Part shown: positions 12,601 through 23,140 of the stretch, in pieces | Position numbering within the stretch: position 1 is the stretch's first letter | Layout of the letters: every line of letters starts with the position of its first letter | Assembly: GCA_022606135.1 (NCBI GenBank) | Contig: JABYQN010000009.1 | Location: forward strand, 1,699,001 to 1,763,000 | Direction of reading: 5' to 3' | Source: Fomes fomentarius | Lineage: Eukaryota; Basidiomycota; Agaricomycetes; Polyporales; Polyporaceae | Length of the DNA: 64,000 bases | The notes under the pieces: model-generated | Databases searched by the model: none | Told to the model about the DNA's origin: nothing | The model's input: only the letters and a program-made list of their open reading frames with translations | Translations under genes and position numbers: made by a program

Positions 12601-13457
12601 ATTACTGTCAGACGTTCGACTACATTTCGGGATTGGAGGCACCATCATGTACGTACGGACTTGGATACAGATGCATCGGAGGCGTTGCCACGTATGAATG
12701 ACCCGGAGACCACCGCCGAGATGGGATTTCAAAATTTCAGGCCGGGCCACCCTTGAACGAAACGGCAACACAGCACTGTCTTTAGGTACTTCCGACAACC
12801 CCGCTCGAATGATCGCAACAGCATGTGGACCAAACACCAGCGTCTCATGGTTGGGCTTGGACTTGGTGCAATTCAACTCGGGACGTCTCCGTCCCATCGT
12901 TATCGATGACGAGGCCTCCTCAAAAAGCTGAGACTTTTGGGTGGACGTTCCTGGTAGCGTTGAAGGCGAATTGACAGATTGTGTACAAGATCTCAAAATT
13001 ACATCAACGTATACAAGCGAACAGACCGGATCAGCCATCCGGAGGAAGAGCTTGGAGGAGACACTTCGGCATCCCAATCCCGCTCGATCAACATCTCTCC
13101 AGCGGCTTTGTGCTCATCTTGCCCTGCCTCGTTGCTAATCGGCATCGCCCTTGGCACCCCTTTGGTGATATCTTGTGATGGCCAGGACCATTGGGTCTCC
13201 AAGAAACAAGGGAGTCATGTGGTCTCACCCGCTCAAGAGTATATAGGCCCACGAGATGGCGGCTTCGAACTCCATTCCTCTTCTTCCAACCCCTTTTACA
13301 CACAGGTTGTGTATCGTCTCTTTGTCTGCCACTCTCTCCTTCTCGACGAAGTTCTTACGACTTTTCATCTCTTAATGTACGTTCCTGACACAATCTCGTC
13401 ATCTCGTCACCCCACTGATCATGATCTTCTCTAGACCACCCACTGTCATTTACCAAC
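9646..13457. other. Intergenic, 3.8 kb, no gene recognised
   Basis: Open frames exist (the longest near 12412-13077, minus) but none shows a known domain, signal peptide or believable splice chain. A TATATA at 13240-13245 probably belongs to the secreted-protein gene that starts at 13458. Confidence 0.5.
13240..13245 (+). promoter_or_regulatory. Putative TATA box of the secreted cysteine-rich gene
   Basis: TATATA followed by GG, 213 bp upstream of the ATG at 13458, in a stretch that becomes C/T-rich toward the start codon, as is common in strongly expressed fungal genes. Position relative to the transcription start is unknown. Confidence 0.35.
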
Positions 13458-14256
13458 ATGAAGGTCTCCGCAATCGTTGCTTTCGCTCTCCTCAACAGTA
13501 CGTCACTTAAGGTCTTCCATATCACTCATCGCTCACCAACATTGTACAGTCGCTGCTGCGACTTACGTCCCGCGTGCACCGGCTGGCACGCAGTTCATTA
13601 CTGGCCCGTGCCAGAGTGACGCGGACTGTGCATCTAGCTGCTGTGGTTTCACCTCCGGCAAGTGTGCCGGTGCTATCGTCGCTCAGGAGCGTGACGGTGG
13701 TTGCGGTTTCGGCGACGCTCAACCCAACGACAACGCCGCCCGCGTCCTCCGTGGCCAAGCCCCCGCCGCACCAGCTGCTCCTGCCGCACCCGCTGCACCC
13801 GCCGCACCCGCCGCCGGCTCTGGCAAGGCCCCAGGAACCCAGTTCATCACCGGTCCCTGCGCCAACGACGGCGAGTGCGCTTCTGGCTGCTGTGGTTTCA
13901 CCTCCGGCAAGTGCGCCGGTGCCATTATCGCTCAGGAGCGTGACGGTGGTTGCGGCTTCGGCGATGCTCAACCCAACGACAACGCCGCCCGTGCCCTCCG
14001 TGGCCAGGCTCCCGCTGCGCCCGCCGCGCCCGCCGCTCCTGCAGCTCCTGCCGCACCCGCGACCGGCTCTGGCAAGGCCGCAGGAACCCAGTTCATCACC
14101 GGTCCCTGCGCCAACGACGGGGAGTGCGCGTCTGGCTGCTGTGGTTTCACCTCCGGCAAGTGCGCCGGTGCCATTATCGCTCAGGAGCGTGACGGTGGAT
14201 GCGGATTCGGCGACGCTCAGCCCAACGACATCGCTGCGCAGAAGCTCCGCGGATAG
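13458..14256 (+). CDS. Secreted cysteine-rich protein with three tandem BAS2-like domains
   Basis: Exons 13458-13497 and 13550-14256, 248 residues. The N-terminus MKVSAIVAFALLNIAAA is a signal peptide, whose last part is joined by the intron. The rest is three copies of an 83-residue unit starting at about residues 26, 109 and 192: GTQFITGPC, then DxxCASGCCGF, SGKCAGAI, AQERDGGCGFG, QPN. Each unit has six Cys, expected to form three disulfides. Units 1-2 and 2-3 are joined by Pro/Ala linkers. The unit resembles fungal small secreted proteins often annotated biotrophy-associated secreted protein 2 (BAS2), which as I recall usually carry one unit. That name comes from a rice pathogen and does not prove a role in infection; a wall or host-surface role in a wood or litter fungus is equally possible. 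The C/T-rich leader suggests high expression. Confidence 0.85.
13585..14253 (+). repeat. Three in-frame tandem repeats of exactly 249 bp period
   Basis: The GTQF codons start at 13585, 13834 and 14083, so both periods are 249 bp. Units 2 and 3 are nearly identical at DNA level, including third positions; unit 1 differs more (TCS DAD CASS instead of AND GECASG type sequence). The third unit ends at the stop without a linker. This fits two successive unequal crossing-over events, the second one recent. Confidence 0.9.
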
Positions 14257-14834
14257 GCTTTGAGTCATGGCGCGACGTGAATCATGTTTGTATTTATGGT
14301 ATTTAAAGATGCTGGCGTGGTCGAGAATGGTTCGGAGTAATTTATTGCAGACACTGTAGACTGAATACATCCTCTCCTTAATCCCTCACTTGGTGTGCTC
14401 GCGTGAACCTCCAGTTTCCTCATTGGCATCATTCGATAAAGCTGAGACAGCATCGGCACTTGGGCTTGATCGTACTTGACGGTATACGTATTTGGTCTAT
14501 TGTCCACATGTGGCTCGTCCAGTAGATTCGCGCATCAGGCGCACGGATCGCTGTAGGCATAAGAATTTTGCAAATGGAGAAGTTGTTCAGACTATGTCGG
14601 GTGGGAACATATGGTCGGATGGTGCATTTTGGAGTATGATATCGCCGCAACTACATGGCGAATCACACCCACGTTTCTCTAGCTATGTAAGTATGTACTG
14701 AGTAAGTAGTCATGCCCATAAGCGCTCGGTTCAACGTTGGCGCTCATGCTAGGAGGTTTGGGGCACGTGTGGCGAGTCTCGAAAGCAGACCACAGTATTC
14801 TGACCACATCATCCTCTCAGCGATTAGTACGAGA
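14257..14834. other. Intergenic between the cysteine-rich gene and MED22
   Basis: About 580 bp holding the 3' flank of one gene and the promoter of the next on the same strand. Nothing else recognised. Confidence 0.5.
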
Positions 14835-15468
14835 ATGTCGGATGTTCCGCAGACTGATGTCTCTCGCCCATCTGCATTGCCTACCGCCAACCTTCTTCAA
14901 CGACAAGCTCAGCCCACTATCGCCCAGGACTCCTACACATACTTGGATAACGTTGAGGAAGAGTGGAACAAACGCGTGGACGTCGAGATTGAGACCCTCG
15001 TCGATGGAATGGTGGACATCGTCTCCCTAGCTTCAGTGTGTATTCAGCACTCTTTCCTCGTGGTCTTGATATATTCAGAAGGCAAATATGTCCAGATAGG
15101 CGACAAGGACAAGTTTCGCATCGCACAGGAGTCGTTCCAGGCGCAGTGCCGCGCGGAGTCGATGGTGAGCTGCCTACTTCTGCCCTGCTTCCTCGATTGT
15201 ACTTCCCCTGAGTCGAAATCTGTGAACCTGCCGCTTCATTCTCTCGGTGACTGACACGCACGAGCAGATACGCGCTGCCAACTCGCTGATGTCAACCATC
15301 CACTCGATGAAGCTGCTTCTGCTCCTCTCAGACGAGTCCCAAATTGTCAGACGCCGCGATGCAGAACTGCGGAATCTCCAAACGGAGAAGAAGAGCGCAC
15401 AGAAGAAGGTTGCTGCCCTGCTGGACGAATTGCTGCTTGAGGGCAAGGGCGAGGGACATCGTGGCTAG
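14835..15468 (+). CDS. MED22: Mediator complex subunit 22
   Basis: Exons 14835-15035, 15096-15164, 15268-15468, 156 residues. MED22 (yeast Srb6) is a head-module subunit of Mediator that pairs with MED11 in a helical bundle. The protein is almost entirely helical and polar. The conserved segments are NKRVDVEIETLVDGMVDIV, then IGDKDKFRIAQESFQAQCRAESM, then IRAANSLMSTIHSMKLLLLL and a charged C-terminal coiled helix. The acceptor of exon 2 is the TCCAG before ATAGGC (15095); the earlier TTCAG would read into a stop. The start ATG at 14835 was chosen because the length fits the family and upstream sequence in frame is not conserved-looking. Confidence 0.85.
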
Positions 15469-17077
15469 GGTAAGGCTGGTAACCCCTTTACAGTCGATGT
15501 CGTAAGAGGTGTGTCTCTCTTTCTCTCTCTTGCCCAAGCGGGGATGTATCTGTGGGGCAATTTATGACGATCAGCTATGGGATATACCCATGTCTCTCGT
15601 GCTCTCCCCCATCGGCAGTGCACGGTGGTTGGCGCATCGTCATCTTCCGTTCTATTAGTGATACCTCTCTCAGGTTTGTCATCAAAAGAAGAATCGCAGC
15701 CTTCGGCATGGATGCTGCGTTAACGGCCAGAGGATGCACGCCGCCCCGCGCGCATTGGGTCATGAGCCACTAGTCATCCTACGGCTCTAGGCAGTCTTTT
15801 CCCTTTGGTCGCTCTCCGGTACGGGACAACACGCCGTCTATGCCTGCCTATAACCATGTCACCACGATGGCCATGTTGTAGAACTACGCCCTATCTGCGT
15901 GGAATCTCGAAATGATGATGCGTTTTCTTACTCATGCTCCGGTCATGAGGATGTTCCCCCGCTAAGTATCAAGTTCGGTCGACTCCTGCTCCTCAACTTC
16001 CGCGATGTGCTCATCCGTCACTATCAAGAAACGGGAACGTTTCGAAAGGTGCACGGCGCAGTGGAGTTGAGAGCATCTTCGCGACGTTCCCGTGCCCTAA
16101 TGTCGTCCTTCCCCTGCATACGCCCATTGTAATGAAGCCCCCCCTGCAGCTTCACCGCATCGAAGCTATCATACGCCATGACCTTGCTGCTTGTATTGTG
16201 CACCCCTGGCATCTTGCTGCTCTTGTTCTCCAGAAGCCATTCTTGATGCCGTTCTTGTTGATCGGGGTGTCCGCTTGCTCGGTCAGGTTCCGCTACATCC
16301 AGATTCCGGAGTACGACTACGGCATCATTGAGGCAGTCCCATACAGCAGAGACAGCTGAACCGTGGCGATGTCGAGTGGTGCGTCGGGTCCGATGACGTC
16401 GTTCATGATTGCGATATAGCCGAGCGAATGCGGACGGAAAAGGAGGCGTCTTTTATCGGCCTCACTGAGGCATCGAGGGAGAGAAGGTCGGAGATGGCTG
16501 AGAGCAAGGAGGTTCAGTTCTGCGAGGCGAAGAATCGCTGCTTTTCCTGTAGCAACAGGAAGAAGGTTCGCGAGTGGATGCCGGTTGTTGCAGCCAATCA
16601 TGTCGTCCACGTCCAATTGCTATGTGACGGCCTGCTCGAGGAAGAGCTTGCGGTCGACGGTGGTTCGACTTCGCGGTCTGGGAGCACCAGACGGAGTACA
16701 TCCACTGGCCGGAACTACTATAGTGATAAGTACTGTGATATGAGACGACGTAAGGTAGCATGGGCACCTCAATCAATCTCGTGTTTCGAATCGTCAGTAG
16801 CCAATTCAGCGCATGTCAGACATCGAGCAATGAGAAAGTATAGACTTGCGCTCGTGAATGAACAAGTTAAGATATCCGGGAATGTCCACCGGATACACGT
16901 CGACACTGAACACTAGTGCCTCGGCCACCGAATGTCCCATCATGCCATAACGTACCAGGCGCCCATCAACCACATAGCTAGGAACATCAGACAAGAAACG
17001 GTGGCGGTTCAGATCCACGTATGACGTTTGAGGTATAATAGATACAAGTATAGAAGAGGGAATCAAAGACAAGCTCA
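15469..17077. other. Intergenic 1.6 kb with unassigned coding-like stretches
   Basis: Two stretches look more like eroded coding sequence than noise: minus strand 16317-16640 (reads RKLFLEQAVT, a stop, QLDVDDMIGCNNRHPLANL, then HSLGYIAIMND) and plus strand about 16060-16360 (ESIFATFPCPNVVLPLHTP). I could not assign either to a family, and no intact gene model can be built. Confidence 0.3.
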
Positions 17078-18082
17078 CTAGCATCTCCCCGTGTAGAAGA
17101 AGAGACTTTGGTAAGACCGTCGCTGAAATTTGGCGATATCCTTATGCCTTTCCACACTGTCATTGTCCTCTGGGTCGTCTATACTAGTCCCGCCGAGGTC
17201 AATGATGTTCCACTTGTGGACTCGGTTGTGATAAGGACACCGGCTCGTGTCCGCAGGGGCGCGTATGAGATTGGGCGGTCGCAGATCCTCATGGAGGATG
17301 TATGCCCTGGATAGGTCCTTCAGAATTTGGCGAACGTCTTTCCTGGATGGATTCCACTGTTAATAGGGGTGATATCCGACCATCAAGTGAGATAGGTACT
17401 GCGTCTTCGGATTTTCATCGTCCTCGATCCCATACGTTGGGCCTCCACGAGCAAGTACCAACACAGCGAGGAGTTGTGAATCGATATCGTGGCGCCAGTC
17501 AACCCATGGTGAAAGTTCCCTCCCGCCGTCACCCCTAGAGGCATCGTATATGCATCCAGGCTGATTATCGTCGTCGGGCAGCGGATCGTCTCTAGTAGGG
17601 TCCTCGGGTGTTGAATCGGCCGGAGCGTCTTCGTCTTCGTCGTCCTTTACATTTATGCAGATATCATGAGGGAAAAGATTGTGAGGCAACCGTGCGACGA
17701 AGAACCCGTAGCAGCGGGGAGCATGACCCCTTGTAAATCGCCCTCCGGAAGGCGCTCGTACATCCAAGCCTCGCGCGCGAGAGTGCGGCAGTGTTTGGGA
17801 CGTGCGATCTTGACACAAAGCTCTGGGTGGAGTAGATTTACCTGAGCCACTCCCGGGAACCACCGCTTCGGTCTTGACTGCATAGACAACGGAAGATCGA
17901 CCAAAGCCGATACGTTCCGCTAATACCAGTGAGAAACGGCCGCCGTTCTCGGGAAGTAGGTCGGGCGTCCAGTCTGGTCTGTTGCGGCTCGCGTCATACA
18001 ATATGTCGAGTTGACGAGCCGGAAACGCTTCTTCTCTGGAGAGAGTAAGAGGATGAGGGATTTGTAGTCCAGTGAGGGTCAC
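17078..18082 (-). pseudogene. Protein kinase-like gene (FunK1 type), broken
   Basis: Reading on the minus strand from about 18082: RFSLVLAERIGFGRSSVVYAV (Gly-rich loop), ELCVKIARPKHCRTLAREA (VAIK-type Lys and helix C), then GVMLPRCYGFF, an acidic insert with DDDNQPGC, and KDVRQILKDLSRAYILHEDLRPPNLIRAP (catalytic loop with HED in place of HRD, near 17293), ending with WNIIDLGG (DLG in place of DFG). The pattern is that of the fungal FunK1-like kinase group expanded in Agaricomycetes. Three lesions are visible: a frame change near 17850, a missing base in a C run near 17718, and an in-frame TAA (17361-17363) just before QWNPSRKDV. Some of these could be assembly indels, but the TAA cannot be removed by an in-frame GT-AG intron that I can find. 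The stop of the remaining frame is at 17080-17078. Confidence 0.65.
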
Positions 18083-18880
18083 CGTCTAGAACATTGACAA
18101 CGACTGGGAGTACTTGGAAGGTTAGTTTCACTGTCAATGATCATGTAGATTGAGACGCACCATGGGGACAGGGAAAACACACTACTGCTTTCGCGGAATG
18201 ACAGACAAGACTGATAGTAGTAGCGTTTTCAAGTCAAACAAGATGTCGACGCGAGAGCCTCCTGAGGCTGAGCCCCTATATTAGCCGAGACAAGCCGGTC
18301 ACATAATGTAGTCACACAATCGCATCTTTGGTGACAATCGTAATGTCAAGCTGAGATTGAGTACCTCTGCTACCAAAGATCGAAATACTGGAAGGTCTTG
18401 CATGGATTACTGGGGATGCAGCTCAGCGATGGGCAGGATGGCAGTTACGTGGATCGGCAGCGTCAGGTCACGTTCGAACTGGCTGCGGGCCCTGACCGCC
18501 ATGGCTCGGCCTCTCCGAGGGTCGTGTATTGGTCGAGTTAGCAGACGTCCGTGTGCTCGGATGCATATCCGAGACAGTGGATAGTATACAAGATTGGTAT
18601 TTGGGTATTGATGATTCTACACCTGTGCATCAAGCACGGTCAATAACATAGCGCTACACGAATAACATGGACGACGGCAGGTTTGCAAGCGATGGGAATA
18701 TGTATAGTAATACAATATGGCGTGAGTTGGCGTTTGGCGTGTTGACTTCGGTTGTCGTGTGTCGTGTGTGACCCGTGGTGAATAGTATACCCGAGACCCA
18801 AGGAAAGAATGGAAAGCGGGAGGGCCTCATCATGGAAAGGGTGGCGGGAGGGAGGAAGGCAATAAGAGGGCGCAGAAGAA
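18083..18880. other. Intergenic between the kinase relic and the chitinase
   Basis: About 800 bp, covering the upstream side of the kinase relic and the 3' flank of the chitinase. Nothing recognised. Confidence 0.5.
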
Positions 18881-20377
18881 TCAGCAACCCACCTCTTCGA
18901 TCCCAATCGCCTCCGAGATCGCATCCAACAACATATCCTCATAATCCCCCGCCGCCTCCCACATCGCGAAGCCCAGCAAGCCCGCGTCGTTGATGAAATG
19001 GCCCTTGGCCGCGAACGAGCGCGCATCGTCGTACGACACCATCACCTGCGTCTCCGGCTTGTACACAAACGGCGTCTGGCTGCACTCGTCGAACACGTAG
19101 TCGATCCCGTCTGCCGCGGTGCCGTTCGCGGTGAGGAACCCGCCCTCGACCAATCCCCAGAAGTCAAAGATGCCAGAAGGCCCGCCGGAGGTCGGGTTCC
19201 CGCACTGGTCGACGCCCGCAGGCGCGTTTTCGTCCCACGAGTCGCCGAGAGGCTGCGAGGACTTGTCGAACGCGGCGTATGCGTTGAGCGCCGAGCCGGC
19301 GAGGGCGGCGGTCTGCGCGACCTTGAAGCTGTGCCCGTACGACGCGACCCCCAGGACGAGCTGGTTCGCGGGGAAGCCGGAGTCCGTCCATGACTTGACG
19401 GCGGAGACTGCGGAACCTTCCTGCTGGGACGAGCAGGTGTCGTTGAGGGGCGCATTGGGCCCTGTCGTCGCGGACCAGGAGCCCCAGACGTCGTAGTTCA
19501 TGATCGCGACGTAGTCTAGCGCCTTGGCGAACTCGGAGACGTCGGAGAGGGGCTCGCCGTCGGGCCCGGCGAAGGGCGTGATGCCCGCGGCGGCGGAGAG
19601 GGTGAAGTTCTGCCCGACTGCGGAGCGGAGGGATTGGAGGAAGGCGAGGAAGTTCTGGCTATCGTCTGCGGCGATGAGGTTGCAGCCCATCCCCTGCTTA
19701 TTCGGGTACTCCCAGCTGTGGAGAATATCAGGAACGTTGCTGTGATGATTCGGAAGGACCGACGTACTCGAAGTCAAGACCGTCAAGGTCATACTTGTCT
19801 ACGAGATTGAGGACAGTCTTCACGAAGGCAGTACGGTTCGCCTCAGTTGCGACGGCTGAGGAGAAGTATTGAGAGCCGGTCCAGCCACCGATGGTCAGCA
19901 AAGCCTTGACACCCTATAGTCGGTGTGAGCACGAAGCTCCGGTTACATTGGGCTCGGACGGTACTCACGTTCTGGTGAGCAAGATCGACAAAGCGGGGAA
20001 GGAGTTCCTCATCAGATGCTTCAAGAGAGACTTGATTCACATCAGGAGTCGTGACACTGCAGAGCGTGTGAGGAGGAAAATCAAAAGTAGCGGTGGATGG
20101 GTACTCACGCAAATGCATATGTTACGGCGGTGTACTTGTTCCAGCTGAGCTTCTCAGGGGGGAAATCGGAGCCGTGCCAGCCAGCATACCAAGTGGTAGC
20201 AACAACCTCATCACCGAGTGTCCTGTTGTTTCCTGAGGAAGACCCAGCACCGACGGGAGTCACAGACGGCGCCGAAGCAGATGCGATGGCCGAAGCAGGC
20301 GGTTTAAGTTGGCACATGGGCGCAGCCCATACTGATGCGAGTGGCAGAACAGCCAAGAGGGAAAGGGGGAGAAACAT
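18881..20377 (-). CDS. Secreted GH18 chitinase
   Basis: Exons 20377-20109, 20056-19969, 19913-19768, 19715-18881, 445 residues. GH18 enzymes cleave beta-1,4 bonds of chitin with a substrate-assisted mechanism. The signal peptide is MFLPLSLLAVLPLASVWA. A Ser/Ala/Pro linker is followed by VVATTWYAGWHG (first barrel strand), VKALLTIGGWTGSQYFSS (the SxGG box) and DGLDFDWE, the DxxDxDxE catalytic motif at residues 163-170 with the acid E170. Later landmarks are YVAIMNYDVWG, LVLGVASYGHSF, a Cys-containing loop and GFAMWEAAGDY (the conserved Trp of the last strand). Intron 3 falls inside the catalytic motif: its D168 codon is split GA|C, and the intact motif is recreated only by splicing. No chitin-binding module is present. 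A role in wall remodelling, autolysis or scavenging foreign chitin cannot be separated from sequence. Confidence 0.92.
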
Positions 20378-20941
20378 CGCGGACGGATAGAAGGAAGGAG
20401 TAAATGGAGAGGAGGGAGGAGGGGAGCTGGGCACGGGAAGGGGTGAGGACCGGCGAGCAGAGAAAGACCCGGACTTTGTAGGCTGGCCGCGATCGGAATT
20501 AGGCGTCAGCCGCGTTGAATAGACCATGCAAGACCATGCATAAAGACAGGCCGGAAGGGTCTCAACGCCTCGTGTTTTTGTTCACCATGACTTTCTCGTG
20601 CACACGCGTCCGAGAACAATGGGCCAGCCATTAGCCGCGACAATAAGCAACGTATAGGCCGTCGGTAGGTTCATCCAGGCAAGTAAACATAGCACATACA
20701 ACCCTTCGTTCTGCGTCCATTGCCGGCAAGGTTGAGCGAGAACATAAGAACTTGAAGAAGCTCGAGGTTATGGTCAGAGGGACAGTTACTTTGCGTTAAG
20801 CACCAGGTTCCGAGCCCGAGTAGACGCCCGAAAGGCGAAAATAGAATGCACAGGCCGGGGTTCGAAAAGTGATGCAATCAACCGCCCTGCGAGTGCATCG
20901 GAGCTGGGGCTGTAGCCTGTGCTTGACCACCGACTCCGACG
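20378..20941. other. Divergent promoter region between the chitinase and the eIF4E-like gene
   Basis: About 560 bp between two divergent start codons. The chitinase side has a C/T-rich coding-strand leader. No motif recognised with confidence. Confidence 0.5.
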
Positions 20942-22675
20942 ATGTCCACCACTCCGCCCCCAGCAGCGACAACGACCGCCCAGGATGCATCTGGCAAGCC
21001 CGAGCGCAACGCCTCTGGCACCCGCATGCCCTCTCTCAACCAGCTCGCCGCACGCATCAAACTCGATGCACCGACCCCCGCCAATGCTGCTAACCGTCCT
21101 CGTCTCGCTGCAGCCCTTCTCCGCACCAGCTCCAACACTTCCTCGGCTGCTGCGTCCACATCGGACTCCACCGTCGTAAACCCGCCCATCACGCGTTCCG
21201 AGTCGCCCGCCCAACTCCCCATCTCGCCCCCGCGCAGCAACGGGAGCACGCCCTCGGGCGAGAAAGGCGACCCGCTCACGACTGAGATGGTCGAGAAGCT
21301 TAACCAGGAGACCACCGCCGCGCCCCCGCCAGCTAAGGAGGACAAGCCGAGACAGAAGATGCCTGTCGGATACAAGAACATCCCCTCTCTCGACGCTATC
21401 ACCGCGCGCCTCGCGAAGGCGAGGACGCTCAGTATCGACGGCTCCGCTAAGCCCCCAGAGGCGGAGACCATCGAGGATCCCAAGACTCCCGGCCTGATGA
21501 TCAAGGCTCCCGAGCATCCGCTCGAGCACTCATGGTGTGTTCTCCATTGTCACGGGGGGGATCCTGAAGGGCTCGTTCACGGTGTATACAAGTTTGCATA
21601 CTTGTCAGAGGAACGGTCGGACTGTTGCACGCCGGTTACATCGCAATTCAGTCGCGTTGTAGATATGCAATCGGCGTGCAACGCGATCTCGTGCAATATG
21701 CGTTTGTACTTCGTATCTAGACAACGAATCGGATGGATTCAGTCTGCGAGGGTGTTTTTCCTGTGACCTTCCCCTCCCGTATATCTACCGAACTCCCGAA
21801 GACTGAACAGAGTTTGTATGATAGGACATTATTCCACGACACGAAGAACAAGGTCCCTTTCACGCCCGCGCCCGTGACCGCGACCTCAGACCCACCAAAT
21901 TCCGCCGCGCACTACCAAGCGCCAGATACGGACGAGTACGAAGCCGGGCTGACCGTGATCGGCGAGTTCGACACGGTCGAGTCGTTCTGCCGGTACTTCA
22001 ACTGGCTGAAACTGCCGTCAAAGCTCGAGCGCAACTCGAACTACCACCTCTTCAAGTCGGGCATCAAGCCGATGTGGGAGGACGAGGCGAACGCGAACGG
22101 CGGCAAGTGGGTGCTCACGATGAAGAACAACCCCCAGCTGCTCGACCGCTGCTGGTCGTGGCTCGCGATGGCCCTTGTCGGCGAGGACCTCGACGAGGGC
22201 GACGAGGTCTGCGGTGCCGTCGTCAGTCTCAGGAGCAAGGTCGACCGGATACAGGTCTGGACGCGGAGCAAAGAAGACGTGGAGAAGATCAACGGGATCG
22301 CGCGCAAGATGGTCAAGCTGCTGGATATCTCGGAGGCGGATGGCATCGGGCTCGAGTTCCAGGTCAGTGCATCGCTGCATCGCTCCCCTCGCTTTCTTCC
22401 GCTCCTCGCTGACTCTTTCTCTCTTTACGCGCGCGTTTGCACAGTACAACAACGACGACCGGCCCGTCCCCAACAAGTTCCTCTCCATCCAGGCCGTCCC
22501 CCAATCGTCGTACCGCACGTCCTTCCACGGCAAGCCACCAGGGTTCAACAGCCCCGTCTCCGGACCCGGCGAAGGCCCCCAGATCGGCGGCGGCCCAGGA
22601 GGGGCTTTCGCCGGCTTTGGTGTCGGAGGCGGCGGTGTGCTGGGCTCCGGATGGCGCGGAAAGCGGCCATCATGA
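20942..22675 (+). CDS. eIF4E-family cap-binding protein, class II (4EHP-like)
   Basis: Exons 20942-21534, 21825-22362, 22445-22675, 453 residues. eIF4E proteins bind the m7G cap of mRNA. Residues 1-190 form a Ser/Pro/Ala-rich disordered arm. The fold starts at HPLEHSWTLFHDTKNK (W198, split by intron 1, matching human W43). It continues with YEAGLTVIGEFDTVESFCRYF, HLFKSGIKPMWEDEANANGGKW, LLDRCWSWLAMALVGE and VCGAVVSLRSKVDRIQVWTR. The position of human W56 is Tyr, as in class II/4EHP proteins, while the W102-E103 pair (MWEDE) is kept, so cap binding is expected. The W73 position, which contacts eIF4G or 4E-BPs, is Cys. The C-terminus is a Gly-rich tail (GGGPGGAFAGFGVGGGG) before a basic end. 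A repressor or alternative initiation role is likelier than being the main eIF4E. Intron 1 is long (290 nt). Confidence 0.88.
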
Positions 22676-23140
22676 ACGCAGAAACGCACTGCGATCACTG
22701 TAGCGAAGGCAGAAAGAAGAAAATGGACTGGAAGGGCTGGGTAGCCCCACGATCTCGTTGCTGCAGGATAGGGAGGGAAGGGAGCAGGAGGGACGATCGT
22801 GTAGGTCAGTGCACGCAGTGGCAGTTATCACAAGTAGGAATGTTGTTGTACGCTCGCACACGAGGACGATCTTGATCTTGGAGGAAGGTGATGAAAGGAG
22901 AGCGCGGCGCGCGGACGGACAGACACTCACTCAACCCCCCCCCCCCCCCGCGCAACCCCGATTATTGTGTAGCTCATACGATGCGTTGCTACGGATGGTC
23001 GTGGATGGCATATGCGTATTTATTAGTGTGTACTGTAGCAGCGAATACAACAAATGAAGACAGCTCCGGCGAGGGGAATCCATGGCTCAATTGCGACAGC
23101 GAGAATGACAAAACGTGAACGTGAAGTGAAGAAGGTCATG
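22676..23140. other. Convergent 3' flanks with a 15-C run
   Basis: Between the stop codons of the eIF4E-like gene (+) and SIN3 (-). A homopolymer of 15 C lies at 22935-22949. No gene is visible. Confidence 0.6.

Noticed and set aside
12412..13077. 221-codon minus-strand open frame in the 3.8-kb gap
   Set aside because: No domain, no splice pattern, low-quality start; overlaps other random frames in both strands.
13522..14370. 282-codon open frame on the minus strand opposite the cysteine-rich repeat gene
   Set aside because: It mirrors the GC-rich repeats of the plus-strand gene, lacks a domain and a signal, and repeats with the same 249-bp period. It is a shadow frame.
16317..16420. Similarity of GYIAIMND and GPDAPLD to the chitinase segment DYVAIMNYDVWG and GPNAPLND
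   Set aside because: Only two short pieces agree and the surrounding sequence is unrelated to GH18, so a chitinase relic is not supported.
19715..19770. Apparent loss of the catalytic Glu of the chitinase at the exon 3/4 junction (GAG becoming GAC)
   Set aside because: Correct register of DxxDxDxE puts Asp at this codon and the catalytic Glu two codons later, so the motif DGLDFDWE is intact.
20786..21529. 247-codon minus-strand frame opposite the eIF4E-like gene
   Set aside because: Shadow of the Ser/Pro/Ala-rich arm on the plus strand; no recognisable domain.
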